64,000 nucleotides of DNA from an uncultured Treponema sp. (GCA_946535985.1 CAMNDY010000003.1:21771-85770); one strand, 5' to 3'. Positions 35,588-44,961 are shown, counted from the first letter of the stretch. Made by a program: numbers and translations. The notes: generated by a model from the letters alone, not told the origin.

Positions 35588-38329
35588 ATGTTGTATACAA
35601 TAATAATTGCTCCTATTGAAATGATTGTAGAATGGGTATTTCTTTTTATTTATAATCGTTTTACTTCATTAAATGTTATCTTTTCTGTTCTAGGTGTAAG
35701 TTTAATTATAAATTTTTTAGCATTACCCCTATACAATATTGCTGACAAACTACAGGAAAAGGAAAGAAATATCTCAAGATTACTTGAACCTAGAGTTAAA
35801 CGTATAAAAAAAGCATTTAAGGGAGATGAACAATTCATGATGATAAATGAGTATTATCGTCAAAACAATTATCATCCACTTTATGTTTTAAGAAGTTCAC
35901 TTTCAATATTAATTGAAATACCATTCTTTATTGCTGCATATCACTTTTTAAGTCATTGTGAATATTTAACAGGAAACAGCTGGTTGTTTTTCAAAGACTT
36001 AGGTAATCCGGATGAACTTATAAAATTTTCATTAGGAAATAAGGTGATTATAATCAGCATTCTTCCAATAATTATGACTTTAATCAATTTTGTTTCAGGA
36101 GCTATTTATTGTAAAGATGCTCCTTTGAGAGAAAAACTTCAACTTTATGGGGTTGCAATTCTTTTTCTTATTTTACTTTATAAATCACCAAGTGGCCTTG
36201 TAATCTATTGGATTCTTAACAATATTTTTTCTCTTTTTAAAAATATTGTAATGAAAGCTAAACATCCAAAGAAAATACTTCATTATATCCTTACAGCTTG
36301 TTTTTTTGTTTTTTCGATAATGTTTTGCATCTTTAAATCAAATACAAGTTTTAATAAAAAACTATTTTTGTTCATCTTCTCATTTGTTTTTGCAATTCTT
36401 CCATATATATGTAATTTACTCAAAAAATCAAAATTTTATAATGAAAATATTTCGAAGATAAAAGAAACTGATAATAAACAAAATTTTATTCTTTTTATAA
36501 CTTCAGCCCTAAGTTTATGGATGTTATGTGGATTTCTATTACCGGCAAGTGTAATTTCTTCATCTCCTATTGAATTCTCATATATTGGATTAACTTCATC
36601 TCCTGTTTCATATATTCATTCTTCAACAGCATTGTTTTTTGGACTTTTTGTTTTCTGGCCATTTATTATTTACAAAATGTTTGGAAATAATGTAAAAAAT
36701 TATTTACCGATAATTCTTTTTACTTTATGTATCTGCGCTCTTTTTAATGCCTATATTTTTAAAGCAAGTTATGTTTCTCTTGATACTTTCTTCCAGATTG
36801 AGTCTCCTGCTGCAAATCTTAAACTTCCATTATATAAATCACTTTTATCTTTATTAATTTTTGTTTTCATCTTTATAATTCTTATTTTATTAAAGATGAA
36901 AAATAAACTTTCAATTGCATCTACAATTATATTTGCTGTTTTTATTGTTGAGTTTGGATTTGGAATATATAAATCTTCTTTAATTAGGAAGGAATTCAAT
37001 TACTATACAACAATGCATGTTTCAGATTCTGAAAATACAGAAATTCAACCTGTATATCATCTTTCAAAAACAAAAAAAAATGTAGTTATTCTCTTTTTGG
37101 ATAGAGCTATTGGTTCTTTTCCAAAATATATTTTTGAACAATTTCCTGATATAAAACAAGAATTAACCGGCTTTGTTTATTATCCTAATACTCTTTCATC
37201 TGGAGGAAATACTATTAATGGAATACCACCTCTGATGGGAGGTTATGAATATACATCATATGAAAATTATATAAATGACGATAAGCTTCTTGTAGATAAA
37301 CATAATCAGGCACTTCTTGTTATGCCAAGAATATTTTCAGATGCAGGATATGAAGTTACATTTACAGACCCATCTATGGCAAATTACGTTTGGGAAGGAG
37401 ACTATACCCCATTCGAAGAATATCCAAAGATTAATGTTTCTAAACAAATTGGTAAATATAGCAAAAATTACTTTAATGAAAAGAAGAACACAATTATAAA
37501 AGATCCTGATCAATATACAAAGAAACATATCAATGATTTTTCTATTCTTCAGATACTTTTACCATTAGCAAGACTTCCTTTTTATAATACAACATTAAAT
37601 AAAGCTGAAAATAATACAGATTTTTATAATAATTTTTCTTCTCTTTATTATTTACCAGAGCTTGTTGATTTTGATTCAGATTCAAATACTCTTTCTATTA
37701 TTGAAAATGAATTACCACATAGACCTGTTTTATTAAAAGCACCAGAATATGAAATAACTTTAAATAAAAATGAAGAATATAATGTTAATGATGTTTATAA
37801 AGCAACAAATATTCTTGATTTAAAAGATTATAACGTTAATATTGCATCCTTTATGCAAGTTAAAAAGTTCATAAGATATTTAAAAGACAATAATGTATAC
37901 GATAATACAAGAATTATTTTAGTTTCGGATCACGGATATTTTCACAGTTATAAAGATTTTGCAAATTTTGATGATCCTATTGTTCCCTCACAATTTAATT
38001 GTCTTTTAATGTATAAGGATTTTAATTCTAATGAACCGTTAAAAACTGATAATACCTTTATGACAAATGCAGATACTTTATTTCTTGCTAAACAGGATCT
38101 TGATATTTCATCAGTCAATCCTTTTACTAATAAAGAATTTAAACAGGAAAAAGATTATGTAATCTGCTGTCCGGTTCAAAGCTATGAAAATAATACATTA
38201 TCAGGTAATCAATATAACCCTAATTATATGAGAAATAAGACAAAGTTTGACTATTCAAAGCTTAAATGCTGGAAAGTCCATGATGATATTTTTAATCCTG
38301 ATAATTGGGAACCATACCATTTTGAATAG
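35588..38329 (+). CDS. YidC-like membrane domain fused to sulfatase/LTA-synthase-type catalytic domain
   Basis: A 913-residue fusion. Residues 1-235 match the YidC/Oxa1 insertase plan: LSLNVIF-type first core helix ending LIINFLALPLY, a cytosolic charged hairpin (ERNISRLLEPRVKRIKKAF), then YRQNNYHPLYVLRSSLSILI and SPSGLVIYWILNNIFSL. The groove arginine of YidC is Asn42 here. About seven further helices run to residue 475. Residues 495-913 form an alkaline-phosphatase-superfamily domain outside the membrane: D505 in ILFLDRAIG, candidate nucleophile T542 in GGNTINGIPPLMGG, and the metal pair D781-H782 in LVSDHGYF. LtaS- or EptA-like transfer of a phospho-group to an envelope glycan is inferred. 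It starts the island operon. Confidence 0.85.
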   Translation: MLYTIIIAPIEMIVEWVFLFIYNRFTSLNVIFSVLGVSLIINFLALPLYNIADKLQEKERNISRLLEPRVKRIKKAFKGDEQFMMINEYYRQNNYHPLYVLRSSLSILIEIPFFIAAYHFLSHCEYLTGNSWLFFKDLGNPDELIKFSLGNKVIIISILPIIMTLINFVSGAIYCKDAPLREKLQLYGVAILFLILLYKSPSGLVIYWILNNIFSLFKNIVMKAKHPKKILHYILTACFFVFSIMFCIFKSNTSFNKKLFLFIFSFVFAILPYICNLLKKSKFYNENISKIKETDNKQNFILFITSALSLWMLCGFLLPASVISSSPIEFSYIGLTSSPVSYIHSSTALFFGLFVFWPFIIYKMFGNNVKNYLPIILFTLCICALFNAYIFKASYVSLDTFFQIESPAANLKLPLYKSLLSLLIFVFIFIILILLKMKNKLSIASTIIFAVFIVEFGFGIYKSSLIRKEFNYYTTMHVSDSENTEIQPVYHLSKTKKNVVILFLDRAIGSFPKYIFEQFPDIKQELTGFVYYPNTLSSGGNTINGIPPLMGGYEYTSYENYINDDKLLVDKHNQALLVMPRIFSDAGYEVTFTDPSMANYVWEGDYTPFEEYPKINVSKQIGKYSKNYFNEKKNTIIKDPDQYTKKHINDFSILQILLPLARLPFYNTTLNKAENNTDFYNNFSSLYYLPELVDFDSDSNTLSIIENELPHRPVLLKAPEYEITLNKNEEYNVNDVYKATNILDLKDYNVNIASFMQVKKFIRYLKDNNVYDNTRIILVSDHGYFHSYKDFANFDDPIVPSQFNCLLMYKDFNSNEPLKTDNTFMTNADTLFLAKQDLDISSVNPFTNKEFKQEKDYVICCPVQSYENNTLSGNQYNPNYMRNKTKFDYSKLKCWKVHDDIFNPDNWEPYHFE

Positions 38330-38338
38330 GAGCTGTTG

Positions 38339-39550
38339 ATGAATACTTTTTTATATATTGATCCAGGTACAGGCAGTATGCTTTTTTCTCTTTTTATTGG
38401 AATTGCAACTGCTGCTGTTTTTGGAATTAAAAAGCTTTTTATTAAACTAAAATTTTCACTATCAAGCGGCAAAAGAGACACTGCAGCAGATAAAGAAGTT
38501 TTACCTTATGTAATTTTTTCTGATCATAAAAGATACTGGAATGTTTTTTCTTCAATTTGCGATGAATTTGAAAAATTAAAAATCCCTTTAACTTATTATA
38601 CCTGCAGCAGTGATGATCCTGTTCTTTCGCAAAACTATGAATATGTAAAAGGTGAATTCATTGGCGAAGGAAACAAACCTTTTGTAAAACTTAATTTTCT
38701 TAAAGCTGATAAAGTCATTTCTACAACACCTGGTCTTGATGTATATCAATGGAAACGTTCTAAGAATGTTAACAAATATATACATATTCCTCATAGTATA
38801 GATGATTTATCTAATTATAAGATGTTTGGTCTTGATCATTATGATGTAGTACTTGCAAGTGGTCAAAATCAGATTGACTTTATAAACAAAATTGAAGCTT
38901 TGAGAAATATAAATAAAAAAGAAATGCATATTGTTGGTTCTACTTATATGGACGGACTTCTTGCAAAGAAAAATGGTTTGAGTGATACCAAAAAAACAAA
39001 TAAACTTACAGTTTTGGTAGCACCAAGTTGGGGTAAAAATTCTATTCTTTGCAAATTTGGTGAAAAATTTCTTACTGCATTAACCAAAACAGATTTTGAA
39101 ATTATAGTGCGTCCACATCCTCAATCGAAAACTGCAGATAAAGAAGTTCTTGATTCTTTAATGAAAAAGTTTCCTGACATTGACTGGAATTTTGATAATG
39201 ACAACTTTTCTATAATGAATAAATCTGATGTTCTTATTTCGGATTTTAGCAGCATTATATTTGATTATTCTTTTATCTTTGAGCGCCCTGTAATTTATGC
39301 AGATACTGATTTTGATACTTCAACTTTTGATGCAGATTGGGTAGATGAAACTTTATGGGCACAAAAAGTATTACCAAAAATTGGTTTACAACTTAAAGAA
39401 AAGGATTTTGATACTATTTCGGATATTATAAAGGATTTAATCCAGAACAAAACCTTATCTGAAGATAGAAACAACATAATTAATGAATGCTGGTGTTATA
39501 AAGGAGAGGCAACAAAAAGAATTATGGATTATTTATTAAATAAACAATAA
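38339..39550 (+). CDS. Membrane-anchored CDP-glycerol glycerophosphotransferase (TagB/TagF family)
   Basis: A 403-residue protein with N-terminal helix YIDPGTGSMLFSLFIGI and a basic stretch, then a GT-B-type domain. LVAPSWGKNSILCKFG, IIVRPHPQ and DVLISDFSSIIFDYSFIFER are the signature of teichoic-acid glycerophosphotransferases; the His-Pro-His and the SDFSS motifs form the CDP-glycerol site. It would transfer glycerol-phosphate (or a similar polyol phosphate) from the CDP donor at the cytosolic membrane face. I use the ATG at 38339 (AGGAG with six-base spacing), not the TTG one codon before. Directly follows the YidC-sulfatase fusion. Confidence 0.85.
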   Translation: MNTFLYIDPGTGSMLFSLFIGIATAAVFGIKKLFIKLKFSLSSGKRDTAADKEVLPYVIFSDHKRYWNVFSSICDEFEKLKIPLTYYTCSSDDPVLSQNYEYVKGEFIGEGNKPFVKLNFLKADKVISTTPGLDVYQWKRSKNVNKYIHIPHSIDDLSNYKMFGLDHYDVVLASGQNQIDFINKIEALRNINKKEMHIVGSTYMDGLLAKKNGLSDTKKTNKLTVLVAPSWGKNSILCKFGEKFLTALTKTDFEIIVRPHPQSKTADKEVLDSLMKKFPDIDWNFDNDNFSIMNKSDVLISDFSSIIFDYSFIFERPVIYADTDFDTSTFDADWVDETLWAQKVLPKIGLQLKEKDFDTISDIIKDLIQNKTLSEDRNNIINECWCYKGEATKRIMDYLLNKQ

Positions 39551-39567
39551 TTGAATTTTGTATCTGT

Positions 39568-39596
39568 TTGCAAACTTCTTTGTTTAAATGTAAAAT
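39568..39596 (+). promoter_or_regulatory. Candidate internal promoter before the aminotransferase gene
   Basis: TTGCAA and TAAAAT with exact 17-base spacing in the 70-base gap; a GAGGAATAGGA ribosome region follows. Confidence 0.45.
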
Positions 39597-39620
39597 AGTA
39601 TATAAAAGAGGAATAGGATA

Positions 39621-40706
39621 ATGATAAATTTTACTGTTGGTCCAGTTCAAATGGATGAAGAAACTAGAAAGATGGGAATGGATCAGATTCCATATTTCAG
39701 AACACCAGAATTTTCCCAAACCATGAAAGAAAACGAAAAACTGCTCTGCAAGTTTTTTGATGCACCACAAGATTCACGTGTAATTTTCATGACCGGCTCT
39801 GGAACTTCAAGTATGGAAGGTGGAATCATGAACTTCTTTACCACTTCAGACAAATTACTTGTTGTTAATGGTGGAAGTTTTGGCCACAGATTTGTTGAAC
39901 TTTGTGAAATTCATGAAATTCCTTTTTCAGAAATTAAACTTGATTACGGAAAACCTTTAACAAAAGAAATACTTTCAAAATATGAAAAGGCCGGATATAC
40001 CGGAATGGTATTACAGCTTTGCGAAACTTCAACAGGTGTTCTTTATGATATGAATCTTGTTGGTGATTTTTGTCAACGCAACAATTGTTTTCTTTTTGTA
40101 GATGCAGTCAGCGGTTTCTTAGCAGACAAAATATCAATGAAAGAAATGCATATAAATGCTGCAATTACAGGAAGCCAAAAAGCGCTTGCACTTCCCCCTT
40201 CCATGAGTTTCACTGTTATGGACACAGAAGCTCAAAAACGTTGTTATGCTAATAAAGTAAAAAGCATGTATTTTAATTATGCAGATTACCTTAAAAATGG
40301 CGAACGTGGACAAACACCGTTTACTCCGGCAGTAGGAACACTTTTAATGCTTAATGAAAAATTAAAACGCATTGAAGCAAAGGGTGGCATTGAAGAAATG
40401 AATAAAGCTGCTGCTGAACGAGCTGAATATTTTAGAAATAGAATTAAACACCTTCCTTTTAAACTGTTTACAGAAGAAGGAAGTACATCAAATTGTGTTA
40501 CAGCACTTATGCCAACTACAGCTGGTGTAAATGCTCATAAAATCTTTGAGATTATAAAAGATGAATATGGAATCTGGATTTGTCCAAACGGCGGAGACAT
40601 GGCAGACAAAGTTTTCCGTGTAGGACATATTGGTTCAATTTCAAAAGACGAAATAGATAAACTTGTTCAGGTTTTTGATGATCTGGCAAAACGCAAATTA
40701 ATATAA
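39621..40706 (+). CDS. Class V PLP-dependent aminotransferase
   Basis: A 361-residue fold-type I enzyme of the class V group (alanine-glyoxylate, serine-pyruvate and 2-aminoethylphosphonate transaminases). NFTVGPVQMDEE opens the domain, MTGSGTSSMEGGI binds the phosphate of PLP, FVDAVSGF has the aspartate that pairs with the PLP ring nitrogen, and GSQKALALPPSMSF contains the Schiff-base lysine. It sits 13 bases before a cytidylyltransferase. In phosphonate pathways such an enzyme makes 2-aminoethylphosphonate, but the needed PEP mutase is not in this window. The keto substrate is unknown; a role in making an amino-containing phospho-substituent is inference. Confidence 0.87.
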   Translation: MINFTVGPVQMDEETRKMGMDQIPYFRTPEFSQTMKENEKLLCKFFDAPQDSRVIFMTGSGTSSMEGGIMNFFTTSDKLLVVNGGSFGHRFVELCEIHEIPFSEIKLDYGKPLTKEILSKYEKAGYTGMVLQLCETSTGVLYDMNLVGDFCQRNNCFLFVDAVSGFLADKISMKEMHINAAITGSQKALALPPSMSFTVMDTEAQKRCYANKVKSMYFNYADYLKNGERGQTPFTPAVGTLLMLNEKLKRIEAKGGIEEMNKAAAERAEYFRNRIKHLPFKLFTEEGSTSNCVTALMPTTAGVNAHKIFEIIKDEYGIWICPNGGDMADKVFRVGHIGSISKDEIDKLVQVFDDLAKRKLI

Positions 40707-40719
40707 TCGAGGTAATATT

Positions 40720-41184
40720 ATGATAGCAGGAAAAACAGTTGTATATACAAGCGGAACATTTGATATGCTTCATGCAAACCATATTAAAATGATTGAATAT
40801 GCACGCTCTCTTGGAGATATTCTTATTGTTGGTGTAAATACAGATGAACTTGTAGAAAGCTATAAGTCTACTCCAATAATTCCTTTTGATGAACGTATTG
40901 CTCTGGTTAAAGCTCTAAAATATCCTGATATAGTAATACCACAACATTCTCTGGATCATGCAGATAAAGTAAAAAAATTAAACTTTGATGTTTTTGTTGT
41001 TGGAGATGACTGGGCCGGTAAATATGACTACCTTAAAGAACTTGGAGTTGATGTTGTATACTTCCCTTATGGAGCCGGTGTGAGTTCAACAAACCTTAAA
41101 CAACGCATATACGAAAATTATGAACAAATGAAAAAGAAAGCTGATAATCATTTTTCTAATGATACAGATGTTAGAAAGAAATAA
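40720..41184 (+). CDS. Cytidylyltransferase-family enzyme with HANH motif
   Basis: A 154-residue nucleotidyltransferase close to TagD and ethanolamine-phosphate cytidylyltransferases. TSGTFDMLHANHIKMIEYA is the nucleotide motif, but HxGH is HANH (H18 and H21 kept, glycine replaced by Asn20). FVVGDDWAGKYDYL and VSSTNLKQRI correspond to the remaining family blocks (ISTT in TagD). It should activate a phosphorylated small alcohol with CTP. Adjacent to the aminotransferase, and distinct from the second, fully canonical TagD at 47.3 kb, so it probably uses a different substrate, perhaps an amino-alcohol phosphate. Confidence 0.82.
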   Translation: MIAGKTVVYTSGTFDMLHANHIKMIEYARSLGDILIVGVNTDELVESYKSTPIIPFDERIALVKALKYPDIVIPQHSLDHADKVKKLNFDVFVVGDDWAGKYDYLKELGVDVVYFPYGAGVSSTNLKQRIYENYEQMKKKADNHFSNDTDVRKK

Positions 41185-41194
41185 ATAATACTTT

Positions 41195-42913
41195 ATGAAA
41201 AAATATTATTTTATATTTATTGTTTTTATATTATGTATTTTTAAATCCTCAGCACAAGAATTACTCAAAAGTGTTGAAGAAGATTATTATGATTTTTTAA
41301 GTCTTCAGGGACTTTCTGAACGCCCTACATTAACATATAGAACTCTTAGTGATTCAGTATGGAATATTTCTGAAAACTCAATTCATTTATGGAATCAAAA
41401 TAATCTTGGCAGAACTAAAGTTTTATGGCAAAAAGACACACCTGTTTCAAATATATTCACAAATGGAATTATACAAGGGGTTAAATATAAAATAATATCT
41501 CCAAACTGGTATAACAGTTATAATACAGCAGCACCATATGGTCAGAATGATGGAGCAATATGGCAAGGCCGTGGATACAATACATATTTAACAGGAGGTA
41601 TCTTTGCTGAATTTTATGGATTATCAATTACATTAAAACCTCAAATAATTTTTATACAAAACTTGTCTTTTGATTATACAAAACCAAATTATTCTGGAGA
41701 TTTATACAAAGATAAAGCAAATCTATATGGAGATTATAGTTTAGGTTGTATTGATGCACCACAACGTTTTGGGAACAAACCGCTTTTTAATTTTGATTTA
41801 AGTGATACTGAAATAAGATACTCATGGCATACTATTACTTTAGGATTTGGAAATCAAAATATATGGATTGGTCCTGCACAAGATAATCCAATTATTCATT
41901 CAAATACAGCAGCTGGCTATCCTCACCTTGATTTTGGTATTCGTAGACAAAAAATTCAAATTAATAATGTTGATTTAGGAGATATAGAATTTCGTTATTG
42001 GGCAGGAAAAACATCTGAATCAAACTTCTTTGATAATGATGACTCAAATAATGATACTTTAATAACAGGACTCGCTGTTGCATATGAAATACCTTTTATT
42101 AAAGGACTAAGTATTGGTCTTAATAGAACAATGTTAACTAAATGGAATAATAAATCTGCATATTCTTTTTTTACACTTCTAATTCCGTTTATGAAGAAAA
42201 AAGCTGGTTATGATGAGAGTGATCAAAGAGCTTCAATTTTTGCAGATTACTGTATTCCAGAAGGTGGAATAGATATTTATTTTGAATGGGGAAAAAATGA
42301 TTATAATTCTGGCTTTGATAATCTTATAAGATATCCTTTTCATACACAGGCAATAACAGCAGGCTTCAAAAAAAATATTTACTACAAAAAAGCACCTATA
42401 TCAGGGCAATTGCTTTTTGAATTAACCTTTATAGAATCATCTATGGATTATCATTTTTTCTATGACTGGGGTGGAATTGGAAATGATTTTTATACTCATC
42501 ACATAATAACCCAAGGATATACTAATAAAGGTCAATATCTTGGAGCCGGAATTGGTGCAGGTGGTAATTCTCAACTAATTTCTTATAAAATATATTATCC
42601 CAAAGGAAGTACACGAATATTCGTACAACGATTAAATCCTGATTTGAATTATTCTTATTTTCTTGCTTATAGAAATCCAGAATCATCAACACCTAATGAA
42701 GATGTAAAGTCTTCTATAAGGGTAATCTGTAATCTTGGGGTTGAATCGAATTATTTTGTTACAAAGGATTTTCTTCTTTCTCTAAATCTCGTATTTTCAG
42801 ATGAACATAACCCGTTAAATAAAAATGACAATATAAAAAAACAAACAAACCAAATAAAATCTGAACATAGATTTAATTTTGTTTCACAAATAAGTTTAAA
42901 ATACTTTTTTTAA
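41195..42913 (+). CDS. Wzi-like outer-membrane beta-barrel protein
   Basis: The 572-residue protein has a signal peptide (YYFIFIVFILCIFKSSAQ) followed by beta-rich sequence with alternating polar and hydrophobic residues and ending in aromatic ISLKYFF, a barrel terminus. Sequence layout (ISPNWYNSYNTAAPYGQND early; IRYSWHTITLGFGNQNIWIGPAQDNP) matches the capsule assembly protein Wzi family, in which a barrel retains surface polysaccharide. It lies in the biosynthesis operon between the cytidylyltransferase and the FemAB-like gene. Attachment function is inferred. Confidence 0.72.
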   Translation: MKKYYFIFIVFILCIFKSSAQELLKSVEEDYYDFLSLQGLSERPTLTYRTLSDSVWNISENSIHLWNQNNLGRTKVLWQKDTPVSNIFTNGIIQGVKYKIISPNWYNSYNTAAPYGQNDGAIWQGRGYNTYLTGGIFAEFYGLSITLKPQIIFIQNLSFDYTKPNYSGDLYKDKANLYGDYSLGCIDAPQRFGNKPLFNFDLSDTEIRYSWHTITLGFGNQNIWIGPAQDNPIIHSNTAAGYPHLDFGIRRQKIQINNVDLGDIEFRYWAGKTSESNFFDNDDSNNDTLITGLAVAYEIPFIKGLSIGLNRTMLTKWNNKSAYSFFTLLIPFMKKKAGYDESDQRASIFADYCIPEGGIDIYFEWGKNDYNSGFDNLIRYPFHTQAITAGFKKNIYYKKAPISGQLLFELTFIESSMDYHFFYDWGGIGNDFYTHHIITQGYTNKGQYLGAGIGAGGNSQLISYKIYYPKGSTRIFVQRLNPDLNYSYFLAYRNPESSTPNEDVKSSIRVICNLGVESNYFVTKDFLLSLNLVFSDEHNPLNKNDNIKKQTNQIKSEHRFNFVSQISLKYFF

Positions 42914-42925
42914 GGACTATTTTTA

Positions 42926-44017
42926 ATGAAATGTATAATTCGTCAACAAAATGAAATCACCCCTGAAGAATGGAATAATTTTGTATATTCAAACTCTATG
43001 GGTTGGGCATACTTTTTATATGATATGATAGGAATAGACCGTTGGGCTTCATATATAAACCTTTCATTCGCAATAGTTGATGAAGATAATAACAATGAAA
43101 TTTTAATGATCCAGCAACTTCATGAGACTAAAAAACAACCGCTCCTATCATTATTTCATGTAAAATATCGAAAATTACATTCCAGATGGGGATATGTTTT
43201 AAAAGATAATCTACCTAAAAAACAAATACGAAAAGTTAAAGAATGTTTTGAAAATTACATAGATGAATATATCTTAAAACATGAAATAAAATTATTTGAT
43301 ATAAATTTACCACCATTAACTAAATTTAATTTAGAAAATACATCTTTTATCAATCCACTTATTTATTTTAATTTTGCTCCAAAAGTTAATTATACTTATG
43401 TAGTCAATCTATCAAAACCATTTGAAAGAATGCTTGCAGATTGTGAAGAAACTACTAGACAAGCAATAAGAAAAATTGAAGCTTCAAATAAATATGAAAT
43501 AATAAAAGCAAATTCTAATGAACAAGATCTTCAGACATATATAAAACTTCATAAAGAAACATACACAAGAACTAACAGTAAGACTGCCATTATAGCTGAT
43601 GAATATCACAGAAATATGTTTTTTAATTTATTACCTAAAAATATTTGTAAAATATATTTTTTAAAAGATAAAGAAACCCAGGAAATTATTGCAACAGCTG
43701 CTATTTTAATTTACAAAAATACAGCCTATTACTGGTGGGGTGATTCAAAAAACGAGAAAGAAGTGGGAATAAATAAATATCTTCTTTTCAAAATTATTTG
43801 TGAAATAAGAGAACTGTTTAATAATACAGGATTTTTCGAAACCGGAGGAGCTTTTATTCATTTAAGAAAAGGAAAAGAAAAAGGATTAAATGATTTTAAA
43901 AAGTGTTTTGGCACAACTTTATTACCAATCTGGGGAGGAGAATACTCTTTTATTAAAAAAACTAATAAAATGAAATCAAAGGTTATAACATTACTTAGAA
44001 AAATCATATACAGATAA
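42926..44017 (+). CDS. FemAB/GNAT-like acyl- or aminoacyltransferase
   Basis: The 363-residue cytosolic protein contains two GNAT-like halves, as in FemAB-type peptidoglycan-bridge enzymes and BioF2-like acetyltransferases (Pfam Acetyltransf_6). The region ETTRQAIRKIEAS, then YIKLHKETYTR, ATAAILIYKNTAYYWWGDS and GINKYLLFKIICEI is the family's C-terminal pattern; WGDS-type motifs are usual there. Within the island it may add an acyl or aminoacyl group to an amino-sugar or to the amino group made by the class V aminotransferase. An AAGGA ribosome site precedes the ATG. Donor and acceptor are not known. Confidence 0.75.
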   Translation: MKCIIRQQNEITPEEWNNFVYSNSMGWAYFLYDMIGIDRWASYINLSFAIVDEDNNNEILMIQQLHETKKQPLLSLFHVKYRKLHSRWGYVLKDNLPKKQIRKVKECFENYIDEYILKHEIKLFDINLPPLTKFNLENTSFINPLIYFNFAPKVNYTYVVNLSKPFERMLADCEETTRQAIRKIEASNKYEIIKANSNEQDLQTYIKLHKETYTRTNSKTAIIADEYHRNMFFNLLPKNICKIYFLKDKETQEIIATAAILIYKNTAYYWWGDSKNEKEVGINKYLLFKIICEIRELFNNTGFFETGGAFIHLRKGKEKGLNDFKKCFGTTLLPIWGGEYSFIKKTNKMKSKVITLLRKIIYR

Positions 44018-44071
44018 TTGTTTAGAACTTTTTATAAATTATTTTGTATATACTGTTAATTTCGAATATGT

Positions 44072-44077
44072 TATACT
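44072..44077 (+). promoter_or_regulatory. Candidate extended -10 promoter before licD-like gene 1
   Basis: TGTTATACT forms an extended -10 (TG one base before TATACT) in the 86-base gap; no good -35 hexamer is at the standard distance. Confidence 0.3.
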
Positions 44078-44109
44078 TTGAATAAATACAAATATAAGAG
44101 AAATTGCAT

Positions 44110-44961
44110 ATGGAAGAACATTTAGATAGAGAAACACTTAGAAAACTTCAGCTTCAGGAACTCAAATGCCTTAAAGAATTAAAAAGGATTTGTGAAAAAC
44201 ATGATATCAAGTATTTTCTCATTGGAGGCACTCTTATTGGAGCTGCCCGTAATAAGGGATTTATTCCTTGGGATGATGATATTGATATTGGAATGGTCAG
44301 AAGTGAATATGATAAATTCTGTAAAATCTGCCCGCAGGAAATTAATAAAGAGCTTTTCTTTTTCCAGATTCCAGAAACAGAAGAAGGAAATGCAGATTTT
44401 GAAATTGCAAGAATCAGATTAAATAATACTCATTTTGTTCAACGTCATAGACGAAACCTTTCTTTACATGATGGTATTTTTATTGAAATAATACCATACG
44501 ATGATTTACCCCCAACTAAAAGAAAATGTGATTATTATTATATGAAATTCAAGATTATGAAAAGACTTGTTGGAGAAAGGATGGGTTATACATATACCAT
44601 TAGTAATCCAATAGAGAGATTTATCTTCTTTACAGGAATGTACCTTTCTAAAATTATTCCTATAAAAGTTTTATATAATAAGATGGTTAATTATCATCTA
44701 AAATACTTTAATACAAATTCTGAATATGTCTTCTTATTGGGAGGAGATTACAACTGGAAAAAAGAAAAACATGCCAGAAAAACCATTTCAGAATTTACAA
44801 CTTTGGAATTTGAAGGAGATTTCTACCCTGTTCCAAAAAATTATGATTTATTCTTAACCGAACAATACGGAGATTACATGACACCTCCACCTGTAGAAGA
44901 ACAGGTAAATAAATGTTTTGTTGAAAGCATTGATTTTGGAATTTATTCTTCTGAGGTGTAA
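44110..44961 (+). CDS. LicD-family phosphotransferase 1
   Basis: A LicD/FKRP-family nucleotidyltransferase-fold enzyme of about 283 residues. LicD proteins transfer phosphocholine from CDP-choline to teichoic acids or LPS; relatives use CDP-ribitol or CDP-glycerol. [19 protein letters not shown] followed by DIDIGM gives the catalytic acidic residues; [11 protein letters not shown] is the C-terminal family motif. No membrane helix. The frame begins at a TTG at 44104, but the ATG at 44110 has better spacing to AGAG. It is nearly the same in layout as the LicD protein at 47.7 kb, so the two are probably duplicates. Stop abuts the flippase start. Confidence 0.9.
   Translation: MEEHLDRETLRKLQLQELKCLKELKRICEKHDIKYFLIGGTLIGAARNKGFIPWDDDIDIGMVRSEYDKFCKICPQEINKELFFFQIPETEEGNADFEIARIRLNNTHFVQRHRRNLSLHDGIFIEIIPYDDLPPTKRKCDYYYMKFKIMKRLVGERMGYTYTISNPIERFIFFTGMYLSKIIPIKVLYNKMVNYHLKYFNTNSEYVFLLGGDYNWKKEKHARKTISEFTTLEFEGDFYPVPKNYDLFLTEQYGDYMTPPPVEEQVNKCFVESIDFGIYSSEV

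Noticed and set aside
35588..36292. Stand-alone YidC housekeeping insertase
   Set aside because: The frame continues without break into the sulfatase domain, and the groove arginine is replaced; this is unlikely to be the cell's main insertase.
39621..41184. Phosphonate (aminoethylphosphonate) biosynthesis
   Set aside because: The aminotransferase and cytidylyltransferase would fit, but no PEP mutase or phosphonopyruvate decarboxylase is in the window, so I only keep a wider hypothesis.
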